NCBI GenBank assembly: GCA_009599575.1
Contig: VWND01000008.1
Span: 1,302,001-1,366,000 of the forward strand
Source: Blumeriella jaapii
Taxonomy: Eukaryota > Ascomycota > Leotiomycetes > Helotiales > Drepanopezizaceae
Direction of reading: 5' to 3'
DNA: 64,000 bases
Shown here: positions 35,128 to 46,579 of the stretch, piece after piece
Position numbering within the stretch: the stretch's first letter is position 1
Layout of the letters: every line of letters starts with the position of its first letter
The notes under the pieces: model-generated
What the model was told of the DNA's origin: nothing
Database searches by the model: none
What the model saw: the letters and a program-made list of their open reading frames with translations, nothing else
Program-made: the position numbers and the translations under genes

Positions 35128-35766
35128 CTACAACGCAGCCAAACACGCAACCACAATCCCCACCGCACCCACGATCCCAACACTGCCAAAAGCTTGACTC
35201 GCGCCCGCCGTTGGGATGGGGATGATTCCCGTGCCGGTGACGTTGCCGCCGAAGCCGGTGCTCGGCGTCGCGCTCGTGGTAAAGGTTTCTGCCGGGTAAG
35301 TTGGGACTGGGTAGCTGGGGAGCGAGGTTTCGGTTTGGATGGTGAAGAGGGGCGTGCTGACCGAGGTGTATGACGAGGTGTAGGTGGGGGTGGTGTCGAT
35401 GGTGGAGGGCGTGTACGCGGGAGCTGTGACGATGGGTGTGTACGAGGGCGTGTCGATGGTGGAGGGCGTGTATGCGGGAGGTGGGGCGATGGGTGTGTAG
35501 GAGGGCGTGTCAATGGTTGATGGTGTGTATGAGGGCTCGACAATAGGCGTGTAGGCGGGCGGAGAGGAGGCCGTGTATGAAGGCACCTCAACGGGCACAC
35601 TGATGATGCTCGGCGCGTAGGTGGATGGCAGCGGCACGGCTGGGTAGGAAGGTTCGCTGATGGGCGATGGGAGAGGAACTGGTGTGTAGGCTGGGAGCGT
35701 AGGGTACTGAGCCGAGACCAGGGAGGAGGCCAGAGCTGAGAGTATGAAGACGGCGGTAGAAGGCAT
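35128..35766 (-). CDS. GPI-anchored Ser/Thr/Pro-rich cell-wall protein with tandem repeats
   Basis: A single exon encodes 212 residues. Residues 1-19 form a signal peptide (ILSALASSLVSA-QYP). The body is almost entirely Pro, Ser, Thr and Tyr. It contains about three copies of a repeat near 21 residues long (PAYTPSTIDTPSYTPI), matched by a DNA repeat of about 63-66 bp at 35385-35545. It has no cysteines and would be heavily O-mannosylated. The C-terminus is a hydrophobic helix (SVGIVGAVGIVVACLAAL) after small residues (TAGAS), the usual GPI-attachment signal. It is likely a structural or adhesive wall protein. The precise role is unknown. Repeat number probably varies between strains. Confidence 0.85.
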   Translation of the reverse strand: MPSTAVFILSALASSLVSAQYPTLPAYTPVPLPSPISEPSYPAVPLPSTYAPSIISVPVEVPSYTASSPPAYTPIVEPSYTPSTIDTPSYTPIAPPPAYTPSTIDTPSYTPIVTAPAYTPSTIDTTPTYTSSYTSVSTPLFTIQTETSLPSYPVPTYPAETFTTSATPSTGFGGNVTGTGIIPIPTAGASQAFGSVGIVGAVGIVVACLAAL

Positions 35767-37067
35767 GATGAGATGTTTGCTTGTCTGTTTTGGGTTTGAA
35801 GTGTGGATTGATGATGAAGTGGGTGGAGTGTATGAGCTTGATGGGAGATAAGCTTGATGAGATGAGCTTGATGGGGTGGGGAGTAGAGATCAGAGTTTGC
35901 AGAGGAACATCAAAGTCTTGATATAGAAGCGAGAGCAAACAGACAAGTGGCTGGCTTGCCTCTATTTATGTCTCCAGCCATCAGAGCAAGACATAGGTCC
36001 ACATCGCGCTTTTTCTTTTTCGCGACAATGCATATGCACTGCGCAAGCTCGGAGAATCAATATCATCATCCATTTTCCTAGCAACGAACAGATAACGCGC
36101 AGGCAACGCGCAGGCAACGCGTAGGAAATTTGCATGGCCGGCAGGGTTCCGAGGGCGTGGTGCGATTCCGAGATATCTTTCCGTCCCGTAGCGAATTAGC
36201 GAACAAAACACAAGACAAGCGAGCATGTCTCCCGGCGACTCTCCCAGCCACGCAATCAAGATCTGACACCTTGGCCCACACTTGCGGCCCGTCACTTCGC
36301 CATCGACCTCGATGGGGCGGCATTCCGACCCTTTCGATGATTGTGGGTGGCTTGGGGGGCGGGCGAAGGACGGAGACGGGACGTCTGCATCACGCACGCT
36401 GCACGAGAGAGGATTGTGTACTGGGATTCGTAAGCGAATGAGACTGCGGCGAAGAAACATCAACAGTGTTGGCTGGGCACCCGTCATGTATTCCGGATGG
36501 CGCGAATCCTGTGCAAATAAAAGGGGATGAGTTGTGAACTGAGTGGAGAAACTCTCCTTGACTTGCAAGTCAGTGGGCTGGGAAGTTTGCAGAGACTGAT
36601 TGTAAGGCCATGCCAGGACAACGGGGACGAAAAATCGAGACGTGTGAAATGGGGCAGAAGATTGGATGATGTGATTGCATTTGAATCAGGGGTCTTCTAA
36701 TCGAAACGTCGAATGCTTGTCATCTCCGTGAGGCTCGGCCTACGCAGGACGCATGTCACCCATCTGTACTAGCTTCACGGACGCTGCTCGCTGACTCGGA
36801 TTCTGTTTTCCACGGATTCTGTTGAGTCACAATCAGCATTGGCAGATACGATTTGGAAAGTTGCAATAGAGAAAGCTCGACTAGTGATCAGACAGCAGTT
36901 GGTACTTTTGTAATCCTCACAGGGCATACCCTCCGAACAGGTCTGTGAATAAGGGTTTTCATCATGTCACTGGGCTAAAACGATAAGAGATTCTGTCGCG
37001 ACGTACCTGAAGATGCCCTGTTGTGGTACTATCCAGGGTTAGCATATGCAAGGGTAGTAGTCAACGC
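35767..37067. other. Intergenic DNA, no gene seen
   Basis: It contains a short GCGCAGGCAAC direct repeat (about 36092-36120). A minus-strand frame of 195 codons (35981-36568) has no motif or signal and is not called. Confidence 0.5.
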
Positions 37068-38060
37068 TCATTCGAGTCGCCGTTTCTTGAAGAACGAGTC
37101 CATGGTCTTCTGCGTTGTGTCATGTTGCAAACTGCCAATTCCGCCTCGAGTCTTTTTCAGGCCGGTAAGGTGGTCTTTTTTGTTTACTGCTTTTACCACA
37201 AGTGACAGGTTTGGTAATTTGGAAAGAGGTAGGGAAGTCGGTGACGTGGCTGAAGGAGAGGTCGCTGGCCCTTGGAATACATCCGAGTGACCTTTGGCCC
37301 CCTTCGCAGTCTCCGTTCCCGTTTTCTTGGACAACACCCCCTTTGATGAAGCCGGTACATCAGCGCGAGGCTTAATCTCCAGGTCGAGGTAGCCAGTATT
37401 TGACCACCCACCAAGGTGCTCAAGACTGAGCCCATTTCCTGGAGTCTCTACACCTTGGCCAATCGAAACATGAGCGATGTGGAAGCGCTTCAGGAATGCC
37501 CGCCAAAGATGGCTAAGTATGATTCCGTGTGCGACGACCACCACCGTATGGTCCTCCGGTACTTCATCCAACAGGTGTACAAGATGCGTATCGATGAACG
37601 TATCGGATCGCTCCCTCATCGAGTCCTTGCCCTCGACGTCCTGAAAACCAGGATCGTTCCGGTGGACGTCTTGATGTGCCTCCTTCCCCGACTTGTTACC
37701 ATCCCGCGGTCGCTCGAAGAATTGCTTCATCTCGTAGAACCCAAAGTCCTGCTCTCGGATCGCCCGGACCTTGACCGTCTTGGAAGGGGGATCCTTTTGC
37801 GCAAGACGAATAGCTTCGGCAGTCCCGAACGCACGCTGCAGATCCGAAGAGAAGATATGGGAGACCCTGACTTGGTTCGCAGCAAGGTGCGCCCCGAGCC
37901 GCTTGGCCTGGAGGACTCCATGATTCGTCAAGGCAGAATCTGTGATGCCAGCGCTGAATTCTTAGCAGGTTCGAGCAACGAGAGGATTGAAATGCCATGC
38001 TTACTAGACACCAGCAACATTGTGAATGGTTTCGCCATGTCGAACTAACAGAAGTCTCAT
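37068..38060 (-). CDS. Histidine phosphatase (phosphoglycerate mutase-like) with C-terminal PIP-box-like motif
   Basis: Exons 38060-38005 and 37953-37068 (51-bp intron, GTAAGC donor) give 313 residues. The short first exon supplies the catalytic RHGE (residues 7-10). After splicing the protein reads VYAGITDSALTNHGVLQAKRLG. Further signature parts are SSDLQRAFGTAEAI (phosphate-pocket Arg), REQDFGFYE, and the second catalytic histidine in VVVVAHGII. Family members dephosphorylate small metabolites or proteins. The substrate here is unknown. Unusually, a basic Ser/Thr/Lys-rich tail of about 80 residues ends in QKTMDSFFKKRRLE (300-313). This fits the PCNA-interacting consensus Q-x-x-[MLI]-x-x-F-F followed by basic residues. 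Nuclear localisation and PCNA binding are inference. Confidence 0.88.
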
Positions 38061-40033
38061 CCTGTCGGAGGACAGGAGGTGGTTGTCAGATCTCAAGTCA
38101 TACTTGGGCTTGGAGGAGAAAGGATTAGAAAGAGAAAATGTTAGGACGAGAAAATGCACTTGAATTTAACTTGAGTTGGCGAGGCGCTAAGTGTTAGCGT
38201 CCATGCCTTGGCGTTCAAGGACTTAAACGACATGTCAACAACTTGACCACTTCACCAGACTATTCTCAGTCATCATTCAACACAATGAACTTCATCGACC
38301 TCTACATCTTGATGGTTGGTGTCACATCAGATTGAAACTCTTGAAATGTCGAATTTGCGTGGTCTTTTGAATCTTGCGACGTTTGCCAGATCTGGATCTC
38401 GACCACAGACGTGGGTGTATCTTTCGAGCAAAGGAATCTTCGTACTTGACATTACATGCTGAAGGTACTAATTGTCTTGCGGCTCTAAAACTTTTAGAGC
38501 ACGGGCGTTCGTGATGCGCCATACACACACTCCGCGTTCCGACCCTTAATAGCTCATGTATTCCCTTACTCGCCTACCCCTCTCCAGTTCGAGATGCCTC
38601 ATTCAGATAGATGAGGCTTGAGAGACTGTGTAGTATGCGTAATGGCTGTCTAATGCCTGTATTTTCTTGCGGGTGGGCCAACGCAACATTTGGGTGTAGC
38701 AGCTTGGCTGTGCCTTCAGTGTATCCTTCAACCACTACTCCCATTTGGTAGAGTATCCATCTGAAACCTACACAGATACTTAAAACCCGAAACATCTGGT
38801 TGTGCGCTTGATAAGTAAATCTACGTACGAGGGCTTGTCATTCATCGCTGAAGGGAAACAATTTCGGGTCGAGTATTGATTCTTGACTTTATTTTATCAT
38901 TCCCACAAAGTCCACATGAACCCCCTTTCTGCTTTTTTACCAGAAACATGCAGAACCTTATCAGATGTTCTGAAAGGCAAAAAAAAAAAGATATCAAGTC
39001 GATTGGAACTGGTCTTGAAGACCAAACTATCAAGCCCGGCTTCATTAGACCCAACTGATCTCTTGTCATGGTTGACTTTTGCGCCTGCCATTTCAGTCCT
39101 TTAGGCACATTGGGTTCCTGATATACAAGGCATTCACTACATGAAAAATGGGCCCCAGGAGGTGCAAGCATGACTATCATGATTCAACACAACACAACCA
39201 CAACTCTGTTTGAAATCTAACTGATGATTGGGAAGCTTCCAAGAACATTGTCACAGGTCAAAGTCGTCATTTCAGCCGGATTGGATGAGTTTACATCCAA
39301 AGAATTCATCGGCCTCGTCGAACCCGACACGCAGTTGGCTTCGTCAATCACCTTCCTACATCACCATACAGCTCAACACAACCAAACGTCTCTTTGGACT
39401 TTCGTTACTGATTACATAGCTATCAGGAGCATCACCATAAGCCAAAATTCTTCATTTCAGCCGAATTGGGTAAATTTACATCCAAGCCTAAGCGCTCACC
39501 CCCCCCCCCCCCCCCCCCCCCCCCCCATACCTCCGGCGCTTCACAGACCACCTTCCCAAATGGTCCACATTTTCCATCCAACACAACACAACCGCACAGC
39601 TTTTTGAACCCTCGATAGTGATTGCAAAGCTCGCAAGGTCATCATCACAGGTCACAATCGTCGTTCCTATCGGATTAGATGATTATACATTCAAGACTTA
39701 GCGTCTACCCCCATTTACCTCAAAATCTTCGAGTTTCACCAACCACCTTCCTGAATTACCAATACCATTCGACACAACATAGGCACAGCACCATCTCAAG
39801 TTTTTATTCATTATCGCAAGCTGGTCGGAATCTCTTGAAAGATCTCCTGCAGAGTTTGCAGATCGATATCTCATGTACGTTGGTGGTACCCCTCACATCA
39901 CTTTCGGACCTGAAATCATGAGGTTGAGGCTTTTTCACTCCGTGTTCCTCTTCCGTCTCACTAACGACGCCTCGAACTGCACTGACATGGCCCAGGAACA
40001 CATTCCAACGACGAGTGGGATTCAACTGCCAGG
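38061..40033. other. Intergenic DNA with diverged tandem repeats
   Basis: No gene seen. A decayed repeat of about 200 bp and a C28 homopolymer occupy 39180-39800. The rest shows nothing recognisable. Confidence 0.5.
39180..39800. repeat. Diverged tandem repeat of about 200 bp, about three copies, with C28 run
   Basis: Recurring blocks are CAACACAACACAACC, CATCA(C)AGGTCA-like, GTC(G)TTC-AT-TCAGCCGGATTGG-like and TTTACATCCAAG(A/C)-like. They appear in the same order near 39190-39310, 39370-39490 and 39580-39700. A homopolymer of 28 C (39499-39526) interrupts the second copy. Confidence 0.6.
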
Positions 40034-42932
40034 ATGGAGCAAAATCCTACCCTCCCAGCCATCCCAACGAGGAGCAGCTCTCCTGAGGATGATTTTGATC
40101 CTGAGTTAGCTTTCAATTTCGGCCCAGAAGAAGTCACCGCACCTGAGCAAGCATATTTCGCAACCTATGCCACAGCGCCTGAGAAGATGCGATTACCCCA
40201 AGGTGTCCGAGAGCTTGCAATGCGTCTAAATCACCGGCGCCGGGCGGCGACCAACCAAAACTTCCGTGGTGGAACTAGTGCATGGATTGATCAGGATACC
40301 AGTGGTACATATGATCCGAAACGAGCACGTCGAACCCCGCCATCTATACCAGTCAAAAGGGTTAGGCTAGAAGCTGTAGGTGACGAGGCGAGTGCCAAAG
40401 TCCGGAAGCTGGCGAGGAAAATTGGTTTCGTCGAAAGTTTCATCATCAAGCTTCCATTTAAAAGTGAGAAAGCGTTGAATTTTTTGAAGACGCTTCCCAT
40501 TGGTGAGATGGGTACAAAACCTTACGAATCAACGGACGATTCCGAATCCGATTTGGACCTCGATTCAGCTTCCGGTCATGCTTCTAAGAGGAAGAGGGTT
40601 GTCAAGAAACCGTGTGGATACACCAGGTACACCTCTTGTCTCCTTTCTGCTTGGCCGAGAGAGATGGTTGAGCTCAGCTGATAAATCTAGATCCGACGGC
40701 TTGACCATTGACGATCTTACAGACGGACATCCTCAACGTCGCGGTTGCGTATCTTGCTTCGAGCATCACGATGATGAGTGCTCTCTGATCGATGACCACA
40801 CGTATCCATGCGAAGCGTGCGAGGATGCCGGCACAGACTGTGTTCTCATTATTCCGCCAACGTTTAAAAAAGTATGTGAACTGTGCAAGAAGAAGCGAAG
40901 AAGTTGTAGCTACCGTCTCGATGGCGGCAAGGACATCCAGACTTGTGATGCATGCGAGGAAGAAGGCGTTATTTGCTGCGCGGCTCCGCTCCTCGACGAA
41001 GGGTGGGTGAAGAGATTTACTAATACCCCAGCGCGAAGGAAGAGCCCAAGAAGTGATTCGGCATCTTTTCCCCTGGTCAGTCACAATACTTCGATCCAAG
41101 AACGAATGTACGTTGCCTGCAATCAGTGTCGAAGCAACAGGGGAAGCTGCTCGAACAAAAGCAAAAATTCGATGGGACCATGTTCAAAATGCCGCAAAGC
41201 AGGCCAGGAGTGCGAGTTTGTATATCCTCCAAAGCACACAGCAGCCGATGCTACGATAGCCAGCAAGGCCAATTACGAAAACGCAAGTACCTCCTCTTTG
41301 AAGCACCGATGGTCCCCCACATCAACACCACCCCCTGACAACGGCGATCGTTCCGGCAATATATACTCCCCAAGAACCTTGGCCGCCACGCTGTACGGTG
41401 AGCTGGGAGAAAAGAACTCTAAGCACGCCCAAAAGCTTCACAAAGAAGGCAATCAGCACTTCCTGTCTCTGTCCCATCCTCCGGCTCTCCACAACAACCG
41501 CGCAGCCTCTCTTTCTCGACATACAGACAATGCATATGACAGCGAAAAAAAGTACCTCACCCCGATCAAAAGCCCGCAGCTGATCGGCCGCACCCTAGGC
41601 ATCACTCACACATTCATCGATACAGCCTTTTGCCACCCAATCGGCTTCAACTACATTCCTGGTCCCCTCAGCCAAGACCCATGTTCGTGGTGTCACAACC
41701 CCTTTTTTGGGCTTTGGGGCCTTACGGACTCGGATGGCCCAAGAAAGGTCGAAGGATATTGGTGCAAGGATGGAGACGGCTTCGTGGAGATCTTCGGCGG
41801 TTTCTCGGAGGCAGGCTATGCTAGGAGTATGATGTGTGTTGAGTGTACGTTCGAGCGGGTGCGTATCACCCAATGTGGAGGCCATCGCATGCGCATGCTG
41901 GACCCGTTGAAGGGGGAGATTGACATGCAAGTCTTTGATGATGAGAAGTGGGGTCGGGCTATCAAAATCTACAGCTCTGGCGGTGATGGCAGTCTAGTGC
42001 GCAGCACGAAGTGGTGTGCAGTTTGTCCTGCAACTGCAACGATGACTTGCTGCTCTCCCCAACTCTTCGACGCTCAGGGTGGTCTCAGATCTCTCGGCGA
42101 TGCTAGTGAGGAGGGTTGTGGACTATGCCTCTGCGAGGACTGTGCGATATTGCTCGCGAAGATGGTCAAGGGCGGCGCGAGGACTGGAGGCCGCCAGATC
42201 GATGCGTTGGTAACTCATGTTCGGAGCAGCTCTTGGCGATATCCCCAGGTTCGTCGCATCCCGCTCGTTTTCAGTCTCTCCGCCGCCCTCATTATGCTGG
42301 ATCGCAATGTTTACGCAATGTTTACTAACCTCGCTTAGGGAGTCAGAGCGGACGCATCGTTCATCACATCCTCCGGCGAGCTGCTGGTGCGCCTAGGTCA
42401 AGGCTTGGGACTGGCTGTTTCCTCTCAGATCTCATTCTCCCCATCGGCATCAGGTCCGCGCAAGATTCAGAAGCTACGTGAGCGCAAAAAAGATGTTTCC
42501 AGGGGTCTTGGCGACGTCTACGGCAACCCTGACCAAGCCTACATCAATGGCAGAGGCAGATCCATTGGCTTCTCCAATACAAAAGAGGCACATGGTATTG
42601 GAAAGGAAAGCGTTGCGCAAAAGGTGTGGCAGCAGCTTTCTTCTCGCCAACGAGATCCTGCTCCGGCGGTTGGAAAAGGCTTCATGACACCCAACCATGG
42701 CATGAAGCTGGGAGAGAGCGGGATCAAGATCAAGAAAAGAGATTCGGGTGCGAATAATGACAGCATCAGATGGAAAGAGGGAGATGCAAAGAAGTGGGGT
42801 GAGTCGAAGGGTCGTAGAGGTGATCATCGTGGGGAAATTCTTTTTCGGGACGTGTTGGACACGGCCGCGGAGGATGTTGAGAGCGCGACGGGAGAGCGAT
42901 ACAATCCGATCGACTTGACGGACTCACACTGA
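40034..42932 (+). CDS. Protein with three tandem Zn2Cys6-type zinc clusters
   Basis: Exons 40034-40626, 40691-42248 and 42339-42932 (introns 64 and 90 bp) give 914 residues. The N-terminal 200 residues are charged and contain a basic KRKRVVKK stretch, a likely nuclear signal. Three cysteine clusters follow with near-perfect Zn2Cys6 spacing: Cys 217-220-228-238-241-248, 260-263-270-283-286-293 and 341-344-351-362-365-372. Clusters 2 and 3 have basic residues between their second and third cysteines (CKKKRRSC, CRSNRGSC) as in DNA-binding clusters. Cluster 1 is acidic there. Residues from about 510 to 720 hold further pairs (CSWC, CVEC, CAVC, GLCLCEDC), perhaps another zinc-binding fold. The C-terminus is basic and disordered. 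Ordinary Zn2Cys6 regulators have one cluster. A DNA- or chromatin-binding role is inference. Confidence 0.85.
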
Positions 42933-44444
42933 ACACTGAGCATTCTTTGCGGGACCGGACACAGAACAAAAAGTTCGAATGGGTACGTTGAAATAGATCG
43001 AGCGGTGCTTTTCGTTTACTAGGAATGAGGGTCAGAGAAAGACCGGACGGAGCGTTAGACGGGGAATTCGTACATGGTGGATGGCTGGCCAAGGCTAGAT
43101 ATCGAGCTTACATTACTCCATTTCTACAATATCAAAATGGCAATACTACATCGACCTAACGCTACGGCGGAATGTCTTTTCGCGATATGCTTCACAGGAA
43201 GTGAAACGTTTAAAGAGGCGTAAGTCACTATCAATAATTGCATTCTTACAACCTTCTCTCCCTCTTTGAATTGGGGCGAGCAGGTTAAGCTAGCACAGCT
43301 GGGCCAATACACAGGGCAAATTAGAAGAAACCACTCGCCCAGACCCCTATTATGCTGGGAACTGCTGCTTGCGAACTTATCGACGAATTTCTCGTGTTTC
43401 TTTTGCGTCTGCGTCAATATCCGTCACCAGCCTAAAAAATCGTCACATTGCTTGGGAAAGTGATGCCGTATCTTTTTGACACATCTCGCGACCAGCTTCG
43501 TAATTCTCGTTGTCTTCTTCGAGCTCGCGATCGTTAATACCAAGTGACAAACATCAGCATTCCAATGGAAGTCAGCGTGTGCGTTTTCTCGTCTCATTCG
43601 GTTACATGCAAATAGTTGTGTTTCTACGCCATGAATTCTATATCCATATCAAATTGTTACCGTCAAGTCTGGCAACTATAGCACTTCCTATTTTTGAATG
43701 TCTTGCTATGCTTTGAAGCAAATATCCATCGTCGCTTCACAAAACTGCTTTATTAATTCATGATTTTACCTTGCAACTAGCAGTCGTAGATATTCCGAGC
43801 CTGTTTTTTGATCGTATCAGTCCAAAAACACTTGCATGCATTCTTACCATTCTGGAGGAGTTTGCATACATACCATGATGTATTCTCAGGATCACGTGTC
43901 GTTGACGCATACAGGAGAAGGTCCATAGATTCTAGCTGCTGTACTGGCAAATCTGCCGATGCAAAATCTCCACGACCAAAACTCCGTGTTATTCCTATGT
44001 CGCGATGAACACAACGAGCATCTGTCATTCTATACGGCGTACTTTAAGATTCGTTATAATCCATCCAGATTACTACAGTCTTATTGGGTTCTTGCTAAGC
44101 AAGCGCAGTTTATATGATAGTGCATCTTGCTGCTATTATACGTGTTCTGTCTTTACCAGCCAAAGCAGAACTGTGACTAGCTCAAACTCGATAGTAGGTG
44201 CACTTCAAGTAATATCGCATTTTCAGTCGTACAGTACCAGGTGATTCAAATTTAGCGAGCTCCTTTGTTGATACCCCATATCAACGGACGGGAGAAAGCA
44301 TGATACCTACCTAAATCTATACTGGTGACTCACATGGCCTCTAGACGAACTGTTTAAAGCCTTTGACTACTCCACGTTGTCATAGTCAATTCAAACTCTA
44401 CTTTTGAACTTACAATACTACAACCATCCCAAAACGTCACAACC
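42933..44444. other. Intergenic DNA, no gene seen
   Basis: Moderately AT-rich, with no supported frame. A minus-strand frame at 43777-44028 is mildly protein-like but isolated. Confidence 0.45.
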
Positions 44445-45306
44445 ATGAAGATCCTCCATCTTATCGTCACGGTGTTCCTCGCCATCACCTTCCTCGTTGC
44501 TCAAGCCAAGTGCGCGGCATTCCCTAGATTTCAAGAGGGCTCGGAGAATCCCGACCTTGATATCCCAGCTTCTGCTGCGGACGCCGATCTTCCCTATCCT
44601 CTGGTCGAGCTCAACCTCACGGGCCTCGTCAACGGCATCCAATACACAGCTGCTGCTACCAAGGAGGAGATCGTCGCACAACAAGCAGCTAAAGGTGTCA
44701 TCATCCCCCATCTCGCTCGTACGGCTGTCACCAAGCGTAACTTGAGTTCCGAAGCCCATGTCGTGCGTCCAGCTGCACTTGTTCACGCGTCTACGGGCTT
44801 TGCACTGACAGCTTACATCAGGACCATCACTCCTGCATTCCAATCCGAGGCTGGAATTGGGGCAGAGCCAAAGCCGTCGCTGTCTACGATCTGGTACAAG
44901 TCCTCGAGGCCTACAACGTCGGCATATTCCAGAGCCCCCGCAGATGCAGCTCCGTCGATTGTATCGTAGGTTTTCGGCGCATGTTGGCCGTTTCCCTTCA
45001 CATTCGAGTACTGACGAGTGGCCAGGGAGATGCCGCAGTCTATCTCTGTAACGACTCCCATTTTCACCTCCAAACCAGTGCCTCTGAGATCGGGCAGCAG
45101 TGAGGCTATCTCTCAAGCTTTGGTGAGCAGAAATTAGCTGACTTTCGATGTGCCGCTTCAGCGTATTCGTCATCTGGGACAACTGTCAAGTGCCCCAATT
45201 GGCTCTAAATGCATACGTCTGTGGTGGACAAGCCTTTGACCACAGACAATGGAACGTCGTCGTGCGATGGAACGAGGGTTGCAAGCGGGGCCCAGTAGGA
45301 CCTTGA
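44445..45306 (+). CDS. Secreted pre-pro cysteine-rich protein with Kex2 site (effector-like)
   Basis: Four exons (44445-44762, 44822-44965, 45026-45099, 45162-45306) join in frame to 226 residues. All three introns are 59-62 bp (donors GTGCGT, GTAGGT, GTGAGG). A signal peptide (residues 1-22) is followed by a cysteine-free propeptide of about 75 residues ending in TKR (96-98), a Kex2-type dibasic site. The mature domain of about 128 residues has seven cysteines (111, 148, 153, 162, 187, 199, 219) and readable blocks WNWGRAKAVAVYDL, AAVYLCND and VCGGQAFDHRQWNVVVRWNEGC. This is the layout of processed secreted fungal proteins. I do not recognise a named family. An extracellular or host-interaction role is inference. 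Conserved-looking sequence across all three joints supports the model. A single long frame would otherwise stop at 44969. Confidence 0.8.
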
Positions 45307-46579
45307 AGGGCGGCGATGGCGACGGTCTGTCCCACAACTACACGTCGTACCTTTGGTTTCTTGCCTTGGAGGATGTTGCAGCTCCGTGGGAAAGACGGTT
45401 TTGACTGAATCCCGAGCACTGCCTCTGGTCTTACTTTTTCTCTGAGCTTTGCTTGAGCGGCAAACACAATCCGGGGCAGGCTTTTGCTGACAAGCGGGCC
45501 ACGTTGAATTCACTTCAGCTAGAAATCTTCCTCTCGTCGAACAATGTCCCAGAACACCGCTGCTGATTTGGTGGTATCTTTGAGCTGCAAATTCATCGCA
45601 GACAACAGTCCGTAGCGGTCTAGAAAAACAGTCAACGCCCGCGCGACTGAGGTTCCGTGGACTTTCGAAGCAGTGTGGTGGTGATTTCCGATTTATAGTC
45701 TTGATTTGGTCCAAACCAGCAGTAGCTTAAAAGCAAAGAGTTCAGTTAGGGCTTTACTGAAGCTATTTACTTACAGTACGTACCGAGGTTCTTGGGGCAG
45801 ACGTACTGTACTGCGGAGGGGCTCTGAGCTCTTCTCGTCATGTGACTAATCTCACGTTTCAGTCACAAGACATTCACCCGATTCCTCCATTCTCCTAACA
45901 TCAGAGTGGCCTTAGCCGTCTTTGACACTATTTTTGTAATGGCTTTTTTTTACTGGTAGAGTGCTGGTTTTCAAAGGCGGAGGACACTTGGAAATCACTT
46001 CTTCAGAAGCCTGCAGCCTTCTGCACCTTCGTTGGACAGCTTGGTGTCGGAAATATTTTCTTCTGCACTCTCTGCCTCGTAACCACCCAAAAGTGAGTAC
46101 CTAGTTAAAGCGGAACATCATCATAGAGTGCTTCAGGCGCTTTAGGAACAAATTGATCGTCGGAGTTTTTATTGACTTGTTGCTCTCGCTTAGTTTAACG
46201 GCTTGGGGACCCCTCCCCCCCTCCGTGCTCCGCAGTTTGGAACGGGAGAGCATACTATGAACGGGAGAGCACACTATCCCAGCTTCCTGGGGGTGTAATT
46301 GAAGGATCATAACCCAATGGGATTGTTGTTATGAGTCGTTGACTATTCGACATATATCTTCACGATTGATGATCCGGAGAGGTCAGAGGCAAGAAATCTT
46401 GGAGGTACATAAAGATTTCCCTGCTCTTAGAGATCCAATCTGGAAGTTGAACGGCTCAGAATGCGCCACTAGGAAATCGTTTGCTTTTTTACTTTGATCT
46501 AGATACAAGCAGCAATCTCTAACGCTCGCGCTGAAAAGAATGTCGAGGGATTATACAATAGCATTATGTTCGTCATGGT
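45307..46579. other. Intergenic DNA, no gene seen
   Basis: Contains a GTACTGTAC-type palindrome (about 45805). Nothing else recognisable. Confidence 0.5.

Noticed and set aside
34010..35197. 395-codon + strand open frame
   Set aside because: Runs through the CT microsatellite and then non-coding DNA opposite the GPI protein gene.
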